Below, in pieces: positions 28,074 through 33,853 of a stretch of DNA of 33,853 nt (the first letter of the stretch is position 1; each line of letters begins with the position of its first letter). The DNA comes from Alcaligenaceae bacterium (GTDB taxonomy: Bacteria > Pseudomonadota > Gammaproteobacteria > Burkholderiales > Burkholderiaceae_B): positions 1 through 33,853 of the forward strand of contig CANCMG010000044.1 in assembly GCA_947378965.1 (NCBI GenBank), read 5' to 3'. The position numbers were made by a program, and so were the translations under genes. The notes below the pieces were generated by a model. It was given only the letters and a program-made list of their open reading frames with translations, was not told the DNA's origin and did not search any database.

Positions 28074-29264
28074 ATGTCTGACCCCCAGTCGTTGTCCTTG
28101 ACCCCTACCGAGCGTCGCGCAAGTTTTGCGCTTGCGGGCTTGTTTGCAGCGCGCATGTTGGGGTTGTTTTTGCTGTTACCCGTGTTCGCGGTGGCAGCTC
28201 TTAGTGTGTCCGGCGGCGATGATCCGGCGCGGGTTGGCCTGGCGTTGGGCATGTACGGTCTGACGCAGGCCTGTATGCAAATCCCCTTTGGTTTGGCTTC
28301 CGATCGCTGGGGGCGGCGTCCCGTGGTGTTAGTTGGGCTGTTTTTGTTTGTCTTGGGTAGTGTGATCTGCGCACTTTCGAACGATATTTTCTGGATCACG
28401 ATCGGCCGTGCAGTACAGGGCTCGGGGGCAATTTCGGCGGCAATCACGGCGTGGTTGGCCGATGCCACCCGACCCGAGGTGCGTACCCGCGCGATGGCAA
28501 TGGTGGGCGGCTCGATTGGGCTGTCATTTGCCCTGGCCTTGGTTGCGGCCCCCCTGATTGTGGGCGCCGGCGGCTTGGCAGGGTTGTTCTGGAGCATCGC
28601 CTTACTTGGGGTGGTGTGCCTGGCGGTGGCTCGGTTTGTGGTGCCAGTTGTACCCTTGGCTGCTAAGCCGGTACAGCCTGCCCGGGCAATGCAAGTGTTT
28701 ACTCACATTGATTTATTGCGTTTAAATTTTGGCGTGTTTTGTTTGCATTTAATTCAGGTGGCGATGTTTGTGGTGGTGCCACCCCTGTTTATTAAGCTGG
28801 GTGGCTTAAGCTCGGCCGAGCTGTGGAAAGTTTACCTGCCCGTGATTTTTGGTTCGTTTATTTTCATGGTGCCGGTGATTTTTGTCGCTGAAAAGAAGCG
28901 CGCACATCGTGCGATGCTGCGTTTAGCGGTTGCAGGTTTGGTCGTGGTGTTCGCGTTATTGCCTTGGGCAAGCCAAGGTTTTTATCTGTTAGCCGCAGGG
29001 CTGACTGCATTTTTTGTGATGTTTAACGTGCTTGAAGCGTTGCAACCGTCACTGGTGTCGCGCGTCGCACCGCCCGAGCTTAAGGGCTTGGCGCTGGGGT
29101 TTTACAACACCGCCCAAGCCGCTGGCTTGTTTTTGGGTGGCAGCTTAGGTGGCGTCTTAGTGGTTTGGGGCGGTGCCAGTGCGGTGTTTTGGGCCGCCTG
29201 CGCCTTGTCGGCGCTTTGGTTGTTGGTGACTTGGGGCCTGCGGCCCCTTGGCGGTAAACATTGA
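28074..29264 (+). CDS. MFS transporter next to uvrA
   Basis: The 396-residue, 12-helix protein starts at the ATG at 28074 after AAGAG; a TTG just upstream would add one residue. The motif FGLASDRWGRRPVVLVG after helix 2 is a textbook major facilitator motif A, and RAVQGSGAISAAITAWLAD marks helix 4. It resembles YajR/AraJ-like exporters; the substrate is unknown. Its divergent pairing with uvrA recurs in Burkholderiales, where ssb commonly follows; here two minus-strand genes intervene. Confidence 0.9.
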   Translation: MSDPQSLSLTPTERRASFALAGLFAARMLGLFLLLPVFAVAALSVSGGDDPARVGLALGMYGLTQACMQIPFGLASDRWGRRPVVLVGLFLFVLGSVICALSNDIFWITIGRAVQGSGAISAAITAWLADATRPEVRTRAMAMVGGSIGLSFALALVAAPLIVGAGGLAGLFWSIALLGVVCLAVARFVVPVVPLAAKPVQPARAMQVFTHIDLLRLNFGVFCLHLIQVAMFVVVPPLFIKLGGLSSAELWKVYLPVIFGSFIFMVPVIFVAEKKRAHRAMLRLAVAGLVVVFALLPWASQGFYLLAAGLTAFFVMFNVLEALQPSLVSRVAPPELKGLALGFYNTAQAAGLFLGGSLGGVLVVWGGASAVFWAACALSALWLLVTWGLRPLGGKH

Positions 29265-29350
29265 AACTGCTTCGTTGCCACGCTTCATCAACGCCGCTAG
29301 GCAAACCGCCGTACCTTTGTTCAGCACTGGTCTCTCAGAAAAACAGAAGT

Positions 29351-30328
29351 TTATTCGGCTTGAATCCCCGCAGCCTGAACAACCTTAGCCCAGCGTTCAA
29401 GATCCTGGGTTAAATACGCCCTGAACTCTGCAGGTGAATTGCCACTGGGCGTGGCGCCTAAATCCTTCATTCGCTTAATCACTTCGGGTTGCTTGAGCGC
29501 CACGTTCATCGCTGCATTCAGTTTATTGACGATAGCCTCGGGCGTGCCGGCGGGTGCCAACAGACCTACCCACGGTGCGGTTTGCTCAAAGTCTTTGTAG
29601 CCCGACTCATCCATGGTGGGCACGCCCGGAAACTCTGGCATCGGTTTGCTGGTGCCAACGGCTAAGACCTTTAAACGCTTGTCGGCAACCATATTGGCAA
29701 TGCCAATCATTGGATAAAACATAAACGACACGCGTCCTGCCATCACTTCGGTGAGCGCTGGTGCATTGCCACGAAACGGCACGTGCAGCATCTTGACCCC
29801 AGCAACCGTGGCCATTAAGGCCCCGGCCAAATGGGCTGAACCACCGTTGCCAGCTGAGCCATAGCTAATGCTATCGGGGCTTTTTTTGGCCGCCGCAACT
29901 AAATCAGCAACAGTTTTGTAAGGCGTATCAGGGGCGGTGACCACCACCAAAGGCAATACTGCGCCTAAAGAAATTGGCGTAAAGTTTTCGAGTGGATCGT
30001 ATTCGGCCTTTTCTTTGAGCAGCACGCGATTGACGTTGTGCGACAGCGACGCAAACAACAGTGTGTAGCCATCGGGGTTGGCCTTCGCGACTTCTTTGGT
30101 GGCGATCAGCGAGTTGGCGCCGGTGCGGTTTTCGACCACCATGGATTGCCCAAGCGTACCCGACATGTGTTGCGTCACAATTCGACCAATCACATCAGCT
30201 GGGCCACCGGCCGCAAAGCCAACTAAGACTTTGATGGTTTGATTGGGATACGTGGTGGTTTGCGCGATGGCTGCGGATCCAAATACACACAGCAGACTTA
30301 GCAAGAGGGAGGCGGTCGTTTTTTTCAT
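29351..30328 (-). CDS. Bug/TctC-family periplasmic substrate-binding protein
   Basis: The 325-residue protein has a signal peptide (KKTTASLLLSLLCVFGSAAIAQ) and then the family pattern: YPNQTIKVLVGFAAGGPADVIGR, VVENRTGANSLIA, NPDGYTLLFAS, YGSAGNGGSAHLAGAL, HVPFRGNAPALTEVMAGRVSFMF, and FEQTAPWVGLLAPAGTP. Bug proteins bind carboxylates and other small molecules and are strongly expanded in Alcaligenaceae and Comamonadaceae, often without linked TctA/TctB genes, as here. It starts seven bases after the dioxygenase stop, so the two form an operon and may share a substrate. Confidence 0.94.
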   Translation of the reverse strand: MKKTTASLLLSLLCVFGSAAIAQTTTYPNQTIKVLVGFAAGGPADVIGRIVTQHMSGTLGQSMVVENRTGANSLIATKEVAKANPDGYTLLFASLSHNVNRVLLKEKAEYDPLENFTPISLGAVLPLVVVTAPDTPYKTVADLVAAAKKSPDSISYGSAGNGGSAHLAGALMATVAGVKMLHVPFRGNAPALTEVMAGRVSFMFYPMIGIANMVADKRLKVLAVGTSKPMPEFPGVPTMDESGYKDFEQTAPWVGLLAPAGTPEAIVNKLNAAMNVALKQPEVIKRMKDLGATPSGNSPAEFRAYLTQDLERWAKVVQAAGIQAE

Positions 30329-30335
30329 GTGTGGT

Positions 30336-31214
30336 TTAAGCCGCCATTGGAAAATACCGATCTGCCATCACCTGACAGCGCTTGATAAAGCGATGCTCAT
30401 CAGGGGTGTAATCGGCGACGGCGTTGTGAATCGTGCCCATGTTGTCCCACATCAGCACGTCGCCTGCTGTCCAAAGATGGCGATAGCGAAACTGTGGCTG
30501 CAACTGATGCTCAAATAAAAAGTTCAGGATCTCGTCGCTTTCTTTTTCGGGCAACTCGTTAATCCGCATCGCATAACCAGGGTTGGCATACAGAATCTTT
30601 TCGCCTGTAATCGGGTGCGTTAAAAAAATGGGGTGCGACACTGGGGGCTTGGCTTTTAACTGCGCCTCAGTTAGTGGTGGGCGCGTGCAGCCTGGCTGCT
30701 TGCGCATGTTTTCCCAAAACTTATTAAAGTCGTGCAGCACGGTCATGCCCTCGAGTTTCTTTTTTAACTCGTTGGGCAGCGCAACGTAGGCAGCCCGCAT
30801 ATTTGAAAACTCGGTATTACCCAGCGGCTTGCCATCACGGTGAGGGATTTCAAGGCCGTACAGCACGTTGGTAAAGGCGATCATCTTGCTATAAGACATA
30901 TCGGTGTGCCAGTCTTGGCCGGCGTCAGCCAAGCCCAAGGGCTTGCCGTCGACTTTTTTGTTCGACAAAATCATCACTTCGGGGATACCTGGGTCTTGAT
31001 ACATATTGGCCACGTTGACCTCAAGCGTGCCAAACGTGCTGCTAAAGGCTTTGAGCTGCGCCGAGGTGAGGGTTTGCTTCGAAAACCACAAGACACCGTG
31101 TTTGCCCAACAGGCCTTCGATGGTTTTGTATTGTTCTTGTGACAAGGGTTGCGAAAGGTCGATGTTGTCGACGCGGGCGCCTAGGCCTTGTCCGCTTGGG
31201 GTCGCTTGAATCAT
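30336..31214 (-). CDS. TauD/TfdA-family Fe(II)/2-oxoglutarate dioxygenase
   Basis: The 292-residue protein shows the iron-binding triad His103-X-Asp105 (DWHTDMSY) and His263 (GTIHNAVADY), with Arg275/Arg279 placed to bind the 2-oxoglutarate carboxylate. The N-terminal GLGARVDNIDLSQPLS and FSKQTLTSAQLKAFSSTFG are typical of TauD-like enzymes, which hydroxylate substrates such as taurine, chlorophenoxyacetates or alkylsulfates. No sulfonate transport genes are adjacent; the partner is a Bug protein. The actual substrate cannot be assigned. It is divergent from ssb across a 342-base gap. Confidence 0.92.
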   Translation of the reverse strand: MIQATPSGQGLGARVDNIDLSQPLSQEQYKTIEGLLGKHGVLWFSKQTLTSAQLKAFSSTFGTLEVNVANMYQDPGIPEVMILSNKKVDGKPLGLADAGQDWHTDMSYSKMIAFTNVLYGLEIPHRDGKPLGNTEFSNMRAAYVALPNELKKKLEGMTVLHDFNKFWENMRKQPGCTRPPLTEAQLKAKPPVSHPIFLTHPITGEKILYANPGYAMRINELPEKESDEILNFLFEHQLQPQFRYRHLWTAGDVLMWDNMGTIHNAVADYTPDEHRFIKRCQVMADRYFPMAA

Positions 31215-31556
31215 GGGGCTATCCGATCGTTTGAGTTTAGAACCGCTTTAAATAATATACTCTGTCGAACGCAAAAGAGGCGCCTCCGGTCATTCGCCTC
31301 GGCACCCAAGCCTTAGGATCTCGGAGTTTAGGAATCTTGTTATCTGGCTTGTTTGGCGCTTTGGGGTCAATTTACGTGCGGCTGGTTATCAGAACCGTAC
31401 TCAGGATGGTTTTGGGCGGTTTTTAGGTCAAAACCTGCCGTAAACTGTCTGCTATGCGTAGTTTTGCGTCTAGCACTGGCGCGCAGCCAGGGGCATGATG
31501 GCGCTTGGTACGGGCCCGCTCGGGCATCGATGAATAAAGTTTTTAAGGAGCTCGGC
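31215..31556. promoter_or_regulatory. Divergent spacer between dioxygenase gene and ssb
   Basis: No convincing gene was found. An AT-rich patch (about 31248-31262) holds TATATT/TATTAT-like elements facing the dioxygenase gene. A strong hairpin GGCGGTTTT-like arm (31415-31423) pairs with AAAACC-T-GCC (31430-31439), nine pairs with one bulge and no T tract. No CTGT-N8-ACAG LexA box was found in front of ssb. AAGGAG at 31545-31550 serves the ssb start. Confidence 0.35.
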
Positions 31557-32039
31557 ATGGCCTCGGTCAATAAAGTTATTTTGATGGGTAATCTTGGACG
31601 CGACCCCGAGGTGCGTTACAGCCCTGACGGCGCGGCCGTATGCAATGTATCGATTGCCACCACCAGCAGCTGGAAAGACAAAACTTCGGGCGAGCGCCGC
31701 GAAGAAACTGAATGGCACCGCGTGGTGTTTTACAACCGCTTAGCTGAAATCGCTGGCGAGTATTTGAAGAAAGGTCGCCCTGTGTACGTTGAGGGCCGCA
31801 TCAAAACCCGTAAATGGCAAAACAAAGAAGGCGTTGATCAATACACCACCGAAGTTGTGGCTGACAACATGCAGCTGCTAGGTGGGCGTGACGGTGGCGA
31901 CGGTGGTGCCTCGGGAGGTAACGAAGGCGGTTCAGGTGCACCACGTCCAGCAGCCCGCACTCAACAAGCCTCACGCCCTGCTGCACCCGCAGCCGGTGGC
32001 GCAAACCTGTCTGACATGGATGACGATATTCCGTTTTGA
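31557..32039 (+). CDS. ssb: Single-stranded DNA-binding protein
   Basis: The start chosen is the ATG at 31557 (160 residues) with AAGGAG seven bases upstream; the open frame extends further upstream without family likeness. The OB fold occupies about residues 1-110 ([49 protein letters not shown]). A Gly/Ala-rich linker follows and the acidic tip DMDDDIPF, which docks partner repair and replication proteins, is intact. A perfect hairpin terminator closes the gene. Confidence 0.97.
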   Translation: MASVNKVILMGNLGRDPEVRYSPDGAAVCNVSIATTSSWKDKTSGERREETEWHRVVFYNRLAEIAGEYLKKGRPVYVEGRIKTRKWQNKEGVDQYTTEVVADNMQLLGGRDGGDGGASGGNEGGSGAPRPAARTQQASRPAAPAAGGANLSDMDDDIPF

Positions 32040-32071
32040 GGCAGGTATTTTGTCAGCGTAAGTAAATCTGG

Positions 32072-32099
32072 CGGAGTCATTAATTTGACTCCGTTTTTT
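32072..32099 (+). terminator. Rho-independent terminator of ssb
   Basis: CGGAGTCA (32072-32079) and TGACTCCG (32086-32093) form a perfect eight-pair stem with a six-base loop, followed by six T. It separates ssb from the two-gene cassette downstream. Confidence 0.92.
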
Positions 32100-32164
32100 C
32101 TTGTTCGCATTTTAATGGGGGGTTCTTGAAAACTCCTCCAGTAGCTTATACAGAAGGAAAAGGC

Positions 32165-32485
32165 ATGGCCTCTGAAGCAATTTGGCTTTCATACGATCTT
32201 GGGATTAGAGGGGATTATGAATCGCTCTATGCATGGCTTGATCAGCACGATGCCAAGGAGTGCGGAGACAGTCTTGCGTTTTTCAAATACGAGTACACCC
32301 ACGACTTAAAAACTGAATTGAAACTAGACCTAGAAAAAGCCATCGATACGAAAACCAAAAAAATCCGTATTTATATAATCTGGATGCAAGAGGGTAAACA
32401 AAAGGGTGGGTTCCTGTTTGGAGGTCGAAAAGCATCCCCGTGGTTTGGGCATAGCAGTATCGAAACCCAAGACGATGAGCTTTAA
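32165..32485 (+). CDS. Small protein, possible VapD/SinR/Cas2-like fold, partner of PIN gene
   Basis: Not firmly recognised. The ATG at 32165 is favoured because AGAAGGAAAAGG lies directly in front; a TTG at 32126 is less likely. The 106 residues suggest a ferredoxin-like order: strand AIWLSYDLG with Asp11, helix YESLYAWLDQHD, strand SLAFFKYEY, helix LKTELKLDLEKAID, strand IRIYIIWMQ, then GGFLFGGRKASPWFG. An opening strand ending in YDL followed by a helix is the pattern of VapD, SinR-family and Cas2-like small nucleases and their inactive relatives. The stop is three bases before the PIN gene. Codon use looks more AT-rich by eye than in ssb. Confidence 0.6.
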   Translation: MASEAIWLSYDLGIRGDYESLYAWLDQHDAKECGDSLAFFKYEYTHDLKTELKLDLEKAIDTKTKKIRIYIIWMQEGKQKGGFLFGGRKASPWFGHSSIETQDDEL

Positions 32486-32488
32486 TCG

Positions 32489-32914
32489 ATGTCGCAGCGA
32501 ATACTGGTTGACACTGGGGTTTGGTACGCGATGTTTGCAAAAAGCGATCAACATGCCTCAGCGCTTGAACAAAAAAGTGAGTTTTTAGATTCCCCTTATC
32601 GCGTCATTGTTCCGTGGCCAACCATTTATGAAGCGTTGCGTACGCAATTCGTAAAGAAACCATTAGCCTTGGGGCGCTTTGAAGACTATTTGAAAAAAAC
32701 GAATGTCGAATTTCTTGAAGCCGAGTGTTACCGCGATGACGCATTTGACGAGACCTTCGAACTGTCGCTGCGTAAAAACAGACCAATTAGCATGGTGGAT
32801 TGCCTGCTGCGGCGAATCATGAGCGATGCTAAGGTATTGGTGGATGGATTCATCACATTTAACGCCAATGACTTTCGTGACGTTTGTTTCGCTAGAAACA
32901 TTGCAATGCTCTAA
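32489..32914 (+). CDS. PIN-domain protein (putative ribonuclease toxin)
   Basis: The 141-residue protein has a full PIN arrangement of acidic residues: Asp8 in ILVDTGVWYA, Glu48 in PTIYEALRT, Asp104 in SMVDCLLRRIM and Asp128 in FITFNANDF. PIN domains are metal-dependent ribonucleases, most often VapC-type toxins cleaving tRNA or rRNA. The upstream partner is not an AbrB, RHH or Phd-like antitoxin, the usual VapB types. The gene begins three bases after its neighbour's stop, so the pair is coupled. It is followed by an IS110 element. Active, since no catalytic acid is missing; toxicity is inferred. Confidence 0.85.
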   Translation: MSQRILVDTGVWYAMFAKSDQHASALEQKSEFLDSPYRVIVPWPTIYEALRTQFVKKPLALGRFEDYLKKTNVEFLEAECYRDDAFDETFELSLRKNRPISMVDCLLRRIMSDAKVLVDGFITFNANDFRDVCFARNIAML

Positions 32915-32989
32915 CACGAGGCTCTTTTAACGCGTTCGCTCTGCGCAAACGCATTTAACTGCTGCGAGTAGGCCGAGTTGTTGCTATGC

Positions 32990-33019
32990 TTGACTAACAA
33001 AAAAATCAGGAGATGTTAT
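32990..33019 (+). promoter_or_regulatory. Candidate promoter upstream of the IS110 left region
   Basis: TTGACT (32990-32995) and TGTTAT (33014-33019) are separated by 18 bases; the first matches five and the second four of six consensus positions. It would start transcription near 33026 into the hairpin-rich region ahead of the recombinase gene. Confidence 0.35.
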
Positions 33020-33025
33020 GAACGC

Positions 33026-33146
33026 CTCCCTCCCCCCTGGGGAGTGAGGGTGACAGAAAAGCAGAGAGCCCTCGCTTTACCTAACGGCATCTAAGTGCCA
33101 AAGTGGAGTTTCTTAATTCAACCACAAACGGTAATGAGGGCTCGAT
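33026..33146 (+). ncRNA. Candidate IS110 bridge RNA region
   Basis: In the IS110 group a structured bridge RNA is encoded between the left end and the recombinase gene. Here CCCTC (33028-33032) pairs with GAGGG (33046-33050), with inner CCC/GGG pairing and an asymmetric internal loop. GAGCCCTC (33066-33073) pairs exactly with GAGGGCTC (33136-33143), enclosing a smaller GGCA/TGCC hairpin (33086-33089/33096-33099). The size, position and nested stems fit; target and donor loops were not assigned. The 33136-33143 arm contains the likely recombinase ribosome binding site. Confidence 0.45.
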
Positions 33147-33853
33147 ATGAAGATTACGACAATTGGACTGGATATTGCAAAGAAATTTTTTCAATTGCAT
33201 TGGGTAGATATGACAACAGGCGAAGTTCATCGCAAGCAGCTCAAGCGCGAACAGATGGCAGAGTTTTTTGCCAACTGTGAGCCGAGCGTGGTCGCGATGG
33301 AAGCTTGTGGGAGCGCGCATTACTGGGCCCGCAAGTTGTCAGGGTTTGGTCACGAGGTCAGACTGGTCGCGGCGCAGTTTGTGCGACCGTTTGTTAAAAC
33401 TAACAAGACCGATGCGGCCGATGCACGGGCGATCTGGGAAGCCGCACAGCGCCCTGAGATGAGGTTTGTTGCGATCAAGACCGAGGGCCAACAAGGCGTA
33501 CTGACGCTGCACCGCCTGCGAGAGCAGATGGTTAAGTTTCGCACGATGCAAACCAATCAGCTGCGTGGTCTGCTCTATGAGTTTGGTGTGGTGTTGCCAG
33601 TTGGACGCGCTAAAGGTATGCCTGCCGCGCTCGAGGCGCTTGGCGAACTCGAGGATTCCTTGCCTGCCATGGTGATTGACGCGCTGCGCCAACAGATGAC
33701 TCGTATCCAAAAGCTGAGCGACGATATCGCGGATATAGAGAAGAAACTCACGCTCTGGAAAAAAGAAGAGCGTTCGGCAGTAAAAATCATGGAAATACCT
33801 GGTGTGGGGATACTCACCGCCACTGCAGCTGTTGCCACGATGGGCGATTCGGG
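33147..33853 (+). CDS. IS110-family transposase (recombinase), N-terminal part
   Basis: The frame is open from the ATG at 33147 to the window edge (235 complete codons). The RuvC-like DEDD catalytic domain is seen: Asp9 in TIGLDIAKKFFQ, Glu52 in VAMEACGSAHYWAR, Asp89 and Asp92 in NKTDAADARAIWEA. A coiled-coil segment follows, and then EIPGVGILTATAAVA, the start of the transposase_20 (Tnp) domain. The catalytic serine of that domain lies beyond the edge. GAGGG eight bases upstream serves as ribosome binding site. The recombinase inserts the element at a site specified by its bridge RNA. Confidence 0.95.
   Translation, partial: MKITTIGLDIAKKFFQLHWVDMTTGEVHRKQLKREQMAEFFANCEPSVVAMEACGSAHYWARKLSGFGHEVRLVAAQFVRPFVKTNKTDAADARAIWEAAQRPEMRFVAIKTEGQQGVLTLHRLREQMVKFRTMQTNQLRGLLYEFGVVLPVGRAKGMPAALEALGELEDSLPAMVIDALRQQMTRIQKLSDDIADIEKKLTLWKKEERSAVKIMEIPGVGILTATAAVATMGDS

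Larger units (their letters stand above)
33000..33853 (+). mobile_element. IS110-family insertion sequence, left part, cut by window edge
   Basis: The element is called from its recombinase gene (from 33147) and from the structured non-coding DNA before it. The left boundary is not defined: IS110 elements usually lack clear terminal inverted repeats and target duplications, and only one end is present. It must lie between the PIN stop at 32914 and the recombinase; 33000 is a placeholder. Confidence 0.75.

Noticed and set aside
28016-28597. 193-codon open frame on the minus strand, upstream of uvrA
   Set aside because: It lies entirely opposite the MFS gene at 28074-29264, has no recognisable domain and an Ala/Pro/Arg/Thr-rich composition typical of antisense frames.
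31353-31556. N-terminal extension of ssb
   Set aside because: The added sequence has no OB-fold likeness, and the ATG at 31557 has a strong ribosome binding site and the standard SSB start.
31215-31556. LexA (SOS) box in front of ssb
   Set aside because: CTGT occurs near 31446, but no ACAG follows at the required eight-base spacing.
33339-33710. 123-codon open frame on the minus strand within the insertion sequence
   Set aside because: It is antisense to the IS110 recombinase, whose catalytic motifs are clear in the plus-strand frame.

Overview
The window reads as a chromosome segment of a betaproteobacterium (order Burkholderiales), most likely of the Alcaligenaceae type. The basis is the gene order (alpha ribosomal operon - cutA - dsbD; hemB/engB divergent from a cytochrome c4 and System II cytochrome c biogenesis genes; lysA - lptM divergent from cyaY; mrcA; aroK - aroB - dgt; uvrA divergent from an MFS gene; ssb) together with a Bug/TctC-type binding protein. 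Genus was not determined. No rRNA, tRNA or CRISPR array was seen.

Layout. 1-2899: the end of rpsM, then rpsK, rpsD, rpoA and rplQ, closed by a strong terminator; the rpoA-rplQ gap is long and rich in hairpins. 2978-6679: cutA overlapping dsbD, then an MFS transporter. 6685-8321: hemB and engB on the minus strand. 8432-12803: cytochrome c4, resB and ccsB, a periplasmic redox and cytochrome c maturation block that fits with dsbD nearby. 12957-16233: an MFS transporter, an EamA permease and an acetylpolyamine amidohydrolase-like deacetylase, which look like an accessory block placed before lysA. 16406-18408: lysA and lptM (minus) divergent from cyaY. 18405-20807: mrcA (minus). 20931-24960: aroK, aroB, dgt and an unrecognised cysteine-rich lipoprotein. 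25061-29264: uvrA divergent from a third MFS gene. 29351-31214: a TauD-family dioxygenase and a Bug solute-binding protein on the minus strand, lying between the MFS gene and ssb. 31557-32039: ssb with its terminator.

The right end (about 32100-33853) is the most accessory-looking part. A tight two-gene cassette encodes a small protein that looks like a VapD/SinR/Cas2-type ferredoxin fold and a PIN-domain nuclease. It is followed by an IS110-family element cut by the window edge, with the DEDD catalytic residues visible. The non-coding DNA in front of the IS110 recombinase is full of inverted repeats. One 8-bp arm is exactly complementary to the segment holding the recombinase ribosome binding site. 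This fits a bridge-RNA region whose folding could also limit translation of the recombinase.
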